A stretch of DNA of 64,000 bases, taken from positions 2,299,760 to 2,363,759 of the forward strand of contig OU452205.1 of NCBI GenBank assembly GCA_911728435.2, written 5' to 3'. Of this stretch, positions 54,984 through 64,000 are shown piece by piece (position 1 is the stretch's first letter; every line of letters begins with the position of its first letter). Origin of the DNA: Apoderus coryli. Its lineage: Eukaryota; Arthropoda; Insecta; Coleoptera; Attelabidae. The translations under genes were made by a program, and so were the position numbers. The notes beneath the pieces were generated by a model. That model searched no databases and was not told the DNA's origin. It saw nothing but the letters and a program-made list of their open reading frames with translations.

Positions 54984-55420
54984 TATTCTTAAAAGTATTG
55001 CTTGTTACATAAAGCAACAAGACTTTAAGTTATGTTGGAAATTTGTTTCGCACTACCATGCTTTCACCAGACGGCCGTTTCGTCGATCCACGACTCATCA
55101 GTGGTGATCGGCAGGCAGTGTGACCCAAATTTCCAACATTTACAAAGAGCTTATACTAGCAAGAGAATTGATTGAGAGAGAGATGTTTATGGCGACACCT
55201 AGCTTTCCAACATAACTTAAAGTCTTGTTGCTTTATGTAACAAGCAATAATTCTTAAATAAAGCCTCCCTGCTAGGGGATTCGGGCGCATCTAGTGTTGG
55301 CAATAGGATATAATGGAGTTGTTACTTCTTGTCCGGCCATCGTTAGTGAACTGTGTTTCACCCGGCATATTGCCTGTTCACGCTAGGTGTCGCCATAAAC
55401 ATCTCTCTCTCAATATTCTT
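54984..55420. repeat. Foldback repeats around the hammerhead
   Basis: Two inverted pairs overlap. Arms at about 54988-55042 (TTGCTTGTTACATAAAGCAA, CAAGACTTTAAGTTATGTTGG) face 55203-55256 with only a few mismatches and enclose the ribozyme. A second pair, TTGAGAGAGAGATGTTTATG (55173-55203) and its complement at 55382-55414, follows. The arrangement looks like a small retroelement with its terminal repeats rearranged. Confidence 0.75.
55064..55107 (-). ncRNA. Type I hammerhead ribozyme, complete core
   Basis: Minus strand, 5' to 3': helix I strand TCACCA, CTGATGA (55095-55101), stem II GTCG-TGGAT-CGAC, GAAA (55078-55081), helix III C-GGCC-G (minimal, A-U plus C-G pair with a GGCC loop), GTC cleavage triplet (55070-55072), helix I strand TGGTGA. 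All core bases are present, and helix I pairs 6 of 6. Such minimal-helix-III type I hammerheads are known from Penelope-like elements and animal retrozymes, where they process tandem transcripts. Predicted cleavage is after the C at 55070. Confidence 0.85.
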
Positions 55421-55543
55421 AAAAGTTTGATCATTAGAACACCCTGTATCTGGTTAGACTGTGACCTTATTTCGTCAATCTTAAATTGTGAGGAACCGAC
55501 ATCTTGGTCTCTGCATTCTCTGAACAGCAATATTTTACAGTGC

Positions 55544-55551
55544 GTACTGTG
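55544..55551. repeat. P-like element target duplication, left
   Basis: GTACTGTG, identical to 58475-58482. Confidence 0.85.
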
Positions 55552-56050
55552 CAAAGACCTTAATAACACAGGAGACCACATTGTTTACATTTTCAGGGTT
55601 AGCCAACATCGACCCTTCCTCTATTTATCCTAATGCAAGCATTGCCAGACTTACAAATGTATTTGGAATATCTTTAAATTTTTGTCACAACAAAGAAAAA
55701 ATGAGCGATATAAATAATTATTTGTAACTAAGAGGTTAATAAAAATTTTTATTACTATACTTAGGTTATAAATTAGTTCATTTTAAGATTAAATTGTACA
55801 AAACGGGATAATTATTTTATTTTAGGAATTATTCTCATAGTAAAATAAAAGCGCACTACGGCAACATCGTTTACAACTTTACGCTTCTTGTACGACAGAA
55901 CACGGCGTTTTGAATGAAATTATAATTTGCGACGTTGACGTTGAGAAACACTCATGTCATTAGCACTTTTCATCGTTTTTTGAAGTATTTTCCTGTTTTG
56001 CGATATTCTTGTGTGTGTTTTTTTAAACTTTAAATATTTATTGAATAACT

Positions 56051-57410
56051 ATGGTTCGTGGTTGTGTAGTTTGTGGAAAAGTGGATAGTTTATTTCCAGA
56101 TTTAACTTTTCACAGGTAAGTGCGGTTATGTTTGGAAATTTGTTTGTGTTTGGTGTTAGTTTACACAGTGGCGGGGTTTGTTTGATATGATAAATTTCTT
56201 ACCTTTTGAATTTTTATTTCTATTAAATTATTAGTAACAAAAGCAAACAGATACTTTCTGAAAATAATGTTGGTTCATTTACGCCCAACAATGTAACCGC
56301 TTAGTAATTCAAAGCAGCATTAAAGAAGTAAGTGGCAAATCTACGTAGGATATTACCTCCCTAGCTCTGGAGTATAAGGCTGATTTTAGCCTTTTTACAT
56401 TAGGTACTTATATTGTATTTTTTAATTTAGGTTTCCTCAGGAACCGGAAAAACGAAAACTCTGGTTTTCTTTAGTTGGCATTGCTAAAGGACCACTTTTG
56501 CCAAAAAATCCATGGTTATGCTCGGATCATTTTTTCCCAGAGGATCTGGCAACGAAATTTAAGGGAGCAAGATTCGTTAGAAAGGGTGCAAATCCTCGAC
56601 GGTGTGAAGGTGTTTTATTTTTGGATGATGCATCCACTAGGTAAAAAATATTTATAATTATATTTATTATATTATAATAATAATTTATATTCTTCTAGCT
56701 CTGACTCAACCACAGATGTTAGGTCTGTGGACTCATCTGTTTTTGGAACACCTCCAATACCGAAAGAATATCCTAAGTAGGTTCTGTTATTATTATTTTT
56801 TGGATAAAATTAAACTAGCTAAGTAGGTATGTGCATTAACCGCATTTATATCCATTTTTAGGATTGCTGAGCTATTCTTAGAAAAAACTATTATGGAGTC
56901 CACTGTTTCAACCGCTAATATGGGGTCCCTAATCAAAAGGTATCCTTTAGAAAGGCTTTTTAATATTTTGATATATTGAATTAATACATATTTTAGGTCT
57001 GAAAGTATAATTGTTAAATCTATTCCTGGTACCTCCAGAGCCAGTTTCATTAGAAGCCAACAAGGGTTCAACCAGTTCTGTGACAGAAACTGCATCAGAA
57101 GCAGGAGAATCCCATTCAGATATAATTGAAGCCCCTGTAGCTAGTGCAAAAATTGGAAGTAAAAAGAGGTAGGTATTACACCAACATGTTTCAGAAGCTG
57201 GTGATATAAAGGGGCTGAAGCTAAATGTTGGTATATTTGGTACATTATTCAAATTTACATTTTACCGTTATGAAATTTTGATATTTGTTCATAAAAAGCT
57301 CTTTTTTAGTATAATTTACCAGGGGCTTGATATTTTTTAGGAAAAGGCGTTATTCTGGTGATATGGATAGTAGTGACTTTCAACCCCTACTAAGAGAAGA
57401 AAAAATATAG
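56051..57410 (+). pseudogene. THAP-domain transposase, 5' half, spliced, with a frameshift
   Basis: Six exons with consensus splice sites: 56051-56115, 56431-56640, 56699-56776, 56862-56939, 56997-57168 and 57341-57410. Exons 1-2 encode the THAP zinc finger: MVRGCVVCGKVDSLFPDLTF with C5 and C8, the invariant FP and Trp (KRKLWF), and WLCSDHF with the second zinc pair C52 and H55. This domain binds the element's DNA ends. Later exons are acidic and Ser/Thr-rich (SDSTTDVRSVDSSVFGTPP). In exon 5 the coding frame switches near 57027, consistent with a lost base. After the TAG at 57408-57410 a coiled-coil remnant follows in another frame. Introns are short (57-315 bases), as in insect genes. I infer that this is the transposase of the surrounding P-like element, because it lies wholly between the inverted repeats. 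Confidence 0.8.
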
Positions 57411-57430
57411 GAATTTAAAAAAATAAAATA

Positions 57431-57538
57431 ACGTGCCAAAGGAAAAGAATACACACCTTACAAAATCAAGTTAGACGACTTAAAATCCGCGTAAAATCAT
57501 TAAAAGATCTATTGATAGTTTTAAGGAACAAATCACAG
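57431..57538 (+). pseudogene. Coiled-coil remnant of the THAP transposase
   Basis: One frame reads RKRIHTLQNQVRRLKIRVKS and LKDLLIVLRNKSQIP to a stop. It is a leucine-zipper-like helix of the type that follows the THAP domain in P transposases and many THAP proteins. It breaks off where the RTE LINE fragment begins. Confidence 0.55.
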
Positions 57539-57855
57539 ATACCGTGAAGCTGGCGAAAAAATCAGAGGTGACTTTTATCATGGGCGATTTTAATGCCAAA
57601 GTAGGAAGTACACCACGAAAGGATATTACCGGTATATACGGATTACGTACAGCAAACGATAGAGGAGACCGGCTAGTTCAGTTCTGCCAGGAACATGATT
57701 TAATTGCCTCAAACATCTTTTTTAAACTTCCAAATAGAAGGCTCTATACGTGGACCTCTAGCGCCCATACCCCTGAAAGAATTATTCGCAATCAAATAGA
57801 CTTCATACTTATTAAAAAGCGATACAGAAACTGCAAAAAGTCTGCAAAAACATAA
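57538..57855 (+). pseudogene. RTE-type LINE endonuclease fragment
   Basis: VTFIMGDFNAKVGSTPRKDI, RLVQFCQEHDLIASNIFFK, RRLYTWTSSAHTPER and RNQIDFILIKKRYRNCKKSA are the second half of the APE-type endonuclease domain of RTE LINEs (GDFNAKVG, RLYTWTSPDG, RNQIDYIL). Only this internal piece is present. It sits inside the P-like element exactly where the transposase reading stops. Confidence 0.8.
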
Positions 57856-58474
57856 TTAATTTGTATGTTCATAGTATATAATTATTATTTATTATCATTG
57901 TGTTTAATTTAATATATATAGCTAAAAATAAACTATTGAGAATAATGTCCCTTTTTTTATTTCCTGACTTCCTATTTGTAATGCATAAAATGATTTTAAA
58001 ATTAGATTATCCTCAAATTATACATAAATATATTAATTTAAGTATTGTTTTTTCGATATACGAAATGAAGGTTTTGCAGCTATATCAAGAAATACCTACT
58101 ACAAAGAAAGATTAACAGACTTTCTTAGCGAATACCTTATACATATTAATATTTAAATTATTTTACTACTAAATATCGACTAAATTTCAGTTTCAAAATA
58201 AGTTGAATAGCTCGGCACGTTGGCTTTTTAATGTATGCTATTAATTATATATTATGTATTATTGTATACATAGTTCAAAAGCAGTCAGCGATCAGTACGC
58301 CACTGGCTGCAGAACGCATACCGGAGATTACAACGTTGCCAATGAGCAACTTGAAGGCGACAAGGATAAGTCTTTCTCTCTCTTACACATTACTTGTTTA
58401 CAAGTAATGTTGGCTCGTGTTTGAAAGCACGTTATCAATGAAATATTTTGTCTCCTGTGTTATTAAGGTCTTTG

Positions 58475-58482
58475 GTACTGTG
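58475..58482. repeat. P-like element target duplication, right
   Basis: GTACTGTG, identical to 55544-55551. Confidence 0.85.
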
Positions 58483-58923
58483 CCTTATTTGTTGACAGTT
58501 GTGACATTTCCCATTTTATTCGATAATGTCATTCAATCAAAATTTTTTGGCGTGACGTTTTACCACTCACATCAATTGAACTGATACTTACCTTTATAAC
58601 TGGATTTATTTTAAAACTCTTTATGAAATTATATGTAAACTTTACCTTTATTGAATATATCGATACATTTCTTGCGACTGTACTGTGTTAAGTCTGCAGT
58701 TTTGTTTACAAAAACGTTTGCCACGTCAAATACTAGTATTTTATCATTTTTTTATTCATTTCTCACACTTGTTAAGCAATTTGGGATACATCGAAATGTT
58801 TAAAACTGTCCACACTATATCATAACCGTAAATTCATATCATGGCTGTGTATAATTAGTGAAATACTCTTTAGCAGAGGTAGACCGGCTACAATTTCAAC
58901 AATAATATAAAAAAAAGTTCAAT
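58483..58923. other. No gene seen
   Basis: AT-rich flank of the P-like element; nothing recognised. Confidence 0.35.
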
Positions 58924-58990
58924 GGCCCAGTTTTGAACTCGCAACCTTACGATTACGAAGAGTAAATGTTATAACATAAACCAACAGGTA
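58924..58990 (-). repeat. tRNA-like remnant (SINE head or tRNA pseudogene)
   Basis: The minus strand reads TGTTGGTTTATGTTATAACA, TTTACTCTTCGTAATCGTAA, GGTTGCGAGTTCAAAACTGG. The order resembles the D arm, anticodon arm (loop TTCGTAA, anticodon CGT as in Thr) and T arm with a B-box-like GGTTGCGAGTTCAAA. Stems have several mismatches, so it is not a working tRNA. Confidence 0.35.
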
Positions 58991-60883
58991 TGCCATGTTT
59001 GGTTTTTGAAATAGTCATTAAATGCAGACGCCGAGAACCTATAGATGGTGCTGGCGGTAGAATAGGCATACTTATAATTCGAATGCCAAATGTGTCAACT
59101 TGTTTCATAACCCGAATCCTGTGGATCCCAGTAATGATGGTTATGTTAATTAAATATTGACAAATGAACGCCCATTTAAGGCCCTAATAATAGTATCCTA
59201 TAATGAATTAACCATAAAACCACAAAAGATAACTCAAATCTTAATAACGAATAAAAAGTATGCACATACCTCGATTGTTTTATGTTATGTGGCTTAACGA
59301 TTTTAATATTACCACACACCCTCTAACTCACCCCAATATTCTCAAGAATAGATGCCCGGATGCGCCATTGTTATTAACCCTCAAGGGAGATTAAATAGAA
59401 ATATACTGTTTCAAAACAACATATGGGGTTGTCTTATTTAGGGGTTGTCAGTTTTTTTTTCTCCTTTTTTTTTTCAATAAACTTGTTCACATTTTGATGA
59501 ATCGTCTAATGAATCTGGAACAATATGTCAATCTTCATTATCATAATATATAATCCCTACAATGGCTTATGTAGCCCTATTAATTTGACGAGACAATCGT
59601 GATTTCTGATTATAATGAGCAAACAAACACAGAGCGGTATGAAGACAGGTAATTTCTTGTAAATATACAGGGTGTCCCAGTTTTTTGTTCCGCTAAACTT
59701 CGGGCTGCAAAAATCACACAAAATGTCAACATAAACTTGTATCGAAAATGGCTCCTCACGTAGTAACAGTAGTAGTAGTAGTAGTAGCCGGATGGATCTG
59801 TTTCGACCTTCTGCCACGCTGATACTCACAGCTACGATGTTCTCTGTCAATCTTTTGGGCATATGACTGACATATTTAAATGGAAACATGCGCTTCAATC
59901 AACACAGATTTTTTTGTAAACGGATAACGTTCCTCCTAGCGCAACCCATGATTTTCATAAATTTCTATGTTTTGCTTAAACAAATATCAAATATAGCTGA
60001 CTCAAAAGTTGACAGTTAAAAATGACACGCCATCAAAATCAAGTTTTTGTTTAAACACTATTCATTTATACATTGCGAATGTTATTCGTGTTTTGCTAGT
60101 TGGTGTTGAGCAAACAAAACTACCTACCTAACCTATCTTTAGTCAAACATTCTGTCACTCAATTCGCTAGTTTACGTACAAAATTTCTGCCTAAAATCTT
60201 ATTTTTTTCATGTATAACCCACCACTGGAACGCTACTTACTTGTATACAAGTAACATATAGTCTACAATTCATTAAATTCGGTGAACAATAGCAGTTAAG
60301 GGTCGCCACAATACTCTCCCCTTTTATAATAGGCTCAATGCTTAGACAGGAAACCTTGTCACACCTCCCTAGGCTTCAGGTTGTGAAGTAAGTGCACCAG
60401 GCGATATCGCGTCACGTGAATAATGCATGGCAGTGTCAACTCATATAACATTTCTAGTGAAAAGCGAAAGTAGTTTTTGTAATTTGAGTGGGCAGATTGT
60501 GAGCATTTCTTTTCACATTGATTTCCCGGAAGAATAATAGTTTATGTGTTTCCTACAATTAGGTACATACAATAATATCTCTACACAAATAGAAATTGTT
60601 CCAAATTAAACTAAAACGCAGATAAACAGCTTTAAACACAAAAGAATCACCATCAAAATACACAAAACTATAAAACGACATCAACAGAATGAGTCATACA
60701 TGGTTTCTCAATATGGCCGACTTCGTCTCACGTATTAACTGTCAAACGGCTTACATGTTCCTTCCTTTCTCTTTGTTAAACATTGATTCAAACAGTGCAG
60801 TGGTGTAAAACTAAAAAACTGGAACAAGTGAGTGAAAATGTTGTGTTTGCATATTTGAAAACGAATTATTTCGTAAATTAAAA
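58991..60883. other. No gene seen; one microsatellite, one transposon end
   Basis: TACAGGGTGTCCCAGTTTTT at 59668 is a typical Tc/mariner end. A (TAG)n run lies at 59761-59788. Short palindromes such as CTTGTATACAAGTAA (60240) occur. No genes recognised. Confidence 0.4.
59761..59788. repeat. (TAG)n microsatellite
   Basis: TAGTAACAGTAGTAGTAGTA... about nine units with one interruption. Confidence 0.9.
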
Positions 60884-61339
60884 GTGTTGAAAAAATATCA
60901 CTCGTTTTTGACAGTTAACTTTCCATACACGAAAAAATATGAACCCCTCTTCACGATAGAAAAGCAAAACCCATGGTTAATCGCATTTATTTTCAGAATT
61001 CTTTCTTATAGTTACCTAGACCACCTTCCTCTTAACTCATCCCCCATTTTTTTCGTGTGCCGTGTGCGAGGATGTATCCGTGAGATAAGCCCATACAACA
61101 AAGGCACGTACCCCAAAGGCCAAAATATAAGAATAAGGGCTAATAATAAGGGCACGAGAGGCATCCAATTCTCCCACAGGGCCTATTTGATTGACAAGTG
61201 TACGTTATCTCATGGGTCTCTCTGTATGGGGTGTTATTTGTTGAGACTACACGCAAAAAAGTGTTTAGGAGTGAATTTTCCTTTACATACACATATTCAG
61301 TTACAATCATTCAGGATAATATGTTTCGTAAGGTTGTAA
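60884..61339 (+). CDS. Unrecognised 151-codon reading frame
   Basis: The frame is open for 151 codons in AT-rich DNA (VNFPYTKKYEPLFTIEKQNP, CRVRGCIREISPYNKGTYP, CTLSHGSLCMGCYLLRLHAK). It has eight Cys but no motif I can name, and no signal peptide at the start. The length is unusual for chance at this base composition but not decisive. No promoter or poly(A) signal stands out. Confidence 0.2.
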   Translation: MLKKYHSFLTVNFPYTKKYEPLFTIEKQNPWLIAFIFRILSYSYLDHLPLNSSPIFFVCRVRGCIREISPYNKGTYPKGQNIRIRANNKGTRGIQFSHRAYLIDKCTLSHGSLCMGCYLLRLHAKKCLGVNFPLHTHIQLQSFRIICFVRL

Positions 61340-61673
61340 TAATTTGAAATATATGATGTAGTTAATGCTTAATCAATTGGTTAATTAATGATTTACACAA
61401 TATAAAAATTAGGGATTACATTACACAATTATACCAGATTGATAGATAACCAACGTATTCCGTTCAAATCGAATTTGAAATAGATGCCCGCTAATTCATT
61501 GGTACTTAAGGGTATTAAAGTATTCAACTCAAACAACCTTTTGTAAAAAAGCGGTACCTACGAACAGAAAAATAGATATTTTACAAGGCTTATAAGCCAA
61601 AAAATATTTTATAATTTATTTTTTACTCTTTTCAATAATAGACCAGGGTCGATAATTTTTGAGAACAAAAAAA
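61340..61673. other. No gene seen
   Basis: AT-rich; nothing recognised. Confidence 0.35.
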
Positions 61674-62339
61674 ATTATAGTAGGATGAAACCCATTGGAA
61701 AAGGTAGAGAATATAACAAAAATGAAAGGAAAAATAAATTACAGGCGATCTGAGGTCGGAAAGGGGGAGTGGGTGAGTTTTTAAGGGTAAAAAACGGTTA
61801 ATCTCGATTTCCGGTAAAACTGCAAGTCCTGTGAAAAAAAGTTAGATGGCAAAGTTGTAGGTAATAAAAAGATCTACAACTTTTGTATCGACACTTTTTT
61901 CACATAACCTCAAAATTTATGTGAAAAATTCGAATACCCGAGTTTTTGGTTTTTTATTTTTATCTTTTGCAAAAAAAATTATTTTCTCACGAAATTTGGT
62001 GAAAGCTTACCTTTGTATGTCCCAAACATACAGTAATTTTTTTTATTTAAAATATTCATTTTTTCACCTTATTTTGACTATTAAGTCATCGAAAAAGCAC
62101 CCTAATTTTCAATCGAAAATTCTCACGTCAAAATATCTGCTTTTTTTAAAAGTTGGTGTGTTTGAAATCTCTACTTTCTGATGGTATAAAAAAAATATAC
62201 ACTACTATGGTAAATGTTCTCAGAAAATGCAAATAATGAAAAAAACGCGGAGCCGAAATTTTGTTTTTTCTAATTACTTCTCCATTATATGATGAAATAA
62301 AAGTCTAATCTCCACAAAACAAATTTAATAGAAATTTTA

Positions 62340-62386
62340 ACTATATCCAAACATGTTTCGGAACTTCATACTAGTTCCATCATCAG
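62340..62386 (-). ncRNA. Hammerhead-like motif, left arm
   Basis: Minus strand: CTGATGA (62380-62386), stem II GGAACT...AGTTCC (6 bp), GAAA (62356-62359), then CATGTTTGGATATAGTT. The triplet is GTT where the 33.7-kb copy has GTC. AAAATTTCTATT downstream can pair with AATAGAAATTTT upstream as a distal helix I, but no pairing directly flanks the core. Confidence 0.5.
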
Positions 62387-62572
62387 TAGTAATAATAAGA
62401 GAAACTTAAAATATTGTTCCAGAAAATTTCTATTGATGAATTTTCCATAAAATGGGGAGTTGTTCATTTTAATGTAATTTTGATCTACATGTGTTCACCA
62501 AAAATATATATATTTCCAGACCTCAATAGAAATTTTCTGGAACAATATTTTAAGTTTCTCTTATTATTACCA

Positions 62573-62619
62573 CTGATGATGGAACTAGTATGAAGTTCCG
62601 AAACATGTTTGGATATAGT
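62573..62619 (+). ncRNA. Hammerhead-like motif, right arm
   Basis: Plus strand mirror copy: CTGATGA (62573-62579), stem II GGAACT (62581-62586) with AGTTCC (62594-62599), GAAA (62600-62603), then CATGTTTGGATATAGTT. Same reservations as for the left-arm copy. Confidence 0.5.
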
Positions 62620-63090
62620 TAAAATTTCTATTAAATTTGTTTTGTGGAGATTAGACTTTTGTTTCATCATATAAATACGCAACTCCACTTAAGAATGGAC
62701 TATTCAAAATAAGGTGAAAAAATGAATATTTTAAATCAAAAAAATTACTGTATGTTTGGGACATACAAAGGTAAGTTTTCACCAAATTTCGTGAAAAAAT
62801 AGTTGTTTTTGCAAAAGTTAAAAATAAAAACCCAAAAACTCGGTTAATCGAATTTTTCACATACATTTTGAGGTTATGTGAAAAAAGTGTCGATACAAAA
62901 GTTGTAGATCTTTTTATTACCTACAACTTTGCCATTTAACTTTTTTTCATAGGACTTGCAGTCTTACCGGAAATCGAGATTTACCCTTAAAAAATTAACC
63001 CGACCACAGATCGCCCGTAATTTATTTTTCCTTTCATTTTTGTTATATTTTCTACCTTTTCCAATGGGTATCATCCTACTATACTATCCA

Positions 63091-64000
63091 TTACGTGTGA
63101 TATACCACCTATTTTTGAGAGCCGTATTTAAAAAAAACAAGTTGATGATGGTTTTTCAAAAATGAAACGTTGTAGTGAATATTTGTTAAGCTATCTTATT
63201 CTCCTCAAAAAGTAGCAATGAGAAAGTGCTTTTAATTGTTTTATATCTGTAAAAATAATGCCAGAAATAAATAAAAACTATAATCGCAAAAAATTGTTTT
63301 TTCTAAAATTCTCGAAAACTGCTAAAGTTAGTTTACTTTTGAAAACACCATTTAAAATGTGTTTAAATTGTACAACTTTTCTCAAATATAACCGACATTG
63401 TAACTCCTACAGTTTCCAAGATTCCAATGGTATCCCATTCTTATCGTGGACACAGTGTATATCAATAGAGTTCAATCTTTGTAAGTCAGATAAAACTGTA
63501 CATAAATACCTAGATTTTTGGATTCAATAGACCGAAAAGTTTATGTACAACACTCCGTATAATAAAAAAATGCTTTTAAAAATTTGGTGAAGTGGTAAAA
63601 CGTGTTTTAGATTAGTATTTAAATTTATCAACACCCAACGTTTGTTACGAACGAGAAATACACTTTGCTGTGGTCTAAACATTGGTGACTCTGTTGCGTC
63701 GAAAATATTCGATTCTGACTTATAAATAAGCACACCATATTCCGTAAATAAGTGTAATTTCGCACAACCAGAAATCTCGATATCCCAAAATGAACAAACC
63801 TTTATTTGCGTTTTATTAGTTTTCTTTGTCAAGCACATACCTACTTTTTCTAAAAATTTATGTTCCTACGTAATTCTACTGGATCTGACATTTATTATTT
63901 TGTTGCTTCAAGTCCGTATTTTAAGGGAAACTGAAAGGGTTAAAATTTGCAGAAAAGTACTTAAATTAAAAGTAGCTGGACCTTATGGGAGATAATAACG
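63091..64000. other. No gene seen
   Basis: AT-rich; nothing recognised up to the window end. Confidence 0.35.

Larger units (their letters stand above)
55552..58474 (+). mobile_element. P-element-like transposon with THAP transposase gene
   Basis: Terminal inverted repeats of 25 bases are identical (55552-55576, starting CAAAGACC, and 58450-58474). They are flanked by an identical 8-bp duplication GTACTGTG (55544-55551 and 58475-58482). 8-bp duplications and a THAP-domain transposase define the P superfamily. The length of 2,923 bases is close to that of the canonical Drosophila P element, but part of it is a LINE insert (57538-57855), and the 3' coding half is not recognisable. Confidence 0.85.
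61674..63090. repeat. 1.4-kb foldback with two hammerhead motifs
   Basis: Outer arms (about 61674-62072 and 62702-63088) are inverted copies (TATAGTAGGATGA, GATCTACAACTTTTGTATCG, GGACATACAAAGGTAAG). Inner arms (62287-62435 and 62525-62675) are also inverted and carry the hammerhead motifs. Differences between arms are mostly single bases and small indels. About 200 bases in the left half (62075-62285) have no partner. Confidence 0.85.

Noticed and set aside
58924..58990. Functional tRNA-Thr gene
   Set aside because: Anticodon and T stems have mismatches, and an acceptor stem is not found.

Overview
This is nuclear DNA from an animal, almost certainly an insect. It is AT-rich, has spliced genes with short introns, and is packed with insect-type mobile elements: Tc1, mariner, hAT, piggyBac, P, Crypton, several LINE clades and Penelope-like pieces. 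The order cannot be fixed from sequence alone. The only ordinary host gene I can defend is the 3' end of mitochondrial ClpP at the left edge. Its penultimate exon (1-34) and last exon (3202-3413) flank a 3.2 kb intron that holds a dead Tc1 transposase, itself split by a 5'-truncated LINE with a 12-bp target duplication.

Region by region. 3.8-7.3 kb is a nest of three DNA-transposon superfamilies: a mariner relic split by a hAT element with an exact 8-bp target duplication, which carries a piggyBac transposase gene broken by one in-frame stop. 7.9-10.7 kb holds an RTE-type LINE tail and a jockey/CR1-like LINE. 12-19 kb has mariner relics, LINE scraps, a 50-bp tandem repeat and a Harbinger-like element. 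20.4-21.0 kb is a possible LTR. 22.8-30.6 kb is two near-identical tandem copies (about 3.85 kb) of a block made of an 18-bp purine-rich minisatellite plus a dead reverse transcriptase. 32-37 kb holds two direct copies of a long dispersed repeat around a hammerhead-like motif and a hAT relic. 37-44.5 kb has LINE, LTR and Penelope pieces. 46-51 kb is dominated by two Crypton-like tyrosine-recombinase genes lying tail to tail. 51-54 kb has a Tc1 relic, a LINE tail and a hammerhead-like motif. 55.0-55.4 kb is a foldback with a complete type I hammerhead ribozyme. 55.55-58.47 kb is a P-element-like transposon with a THAP-domain transposase gene, exact 25-bp inverted ends and an 8-bp target duplication. 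61.7-63.1 kb is a second foldback with two inverted hammerhead-like motifs.

The window is a transposon graveyard with clear relative dating (nests, target duplications, shared tails). The least ordinary content is the set of hammerhead motifs at several loci in a window that also carries a Penelope-type GIY-YIG fragment, the P-like element with its ends still matching, and the paired Cryptons with a large hairpin retained in only one copy. Almost every element gene is broken, so little here is likely to be active except ClpP and possibly the ribozymes.
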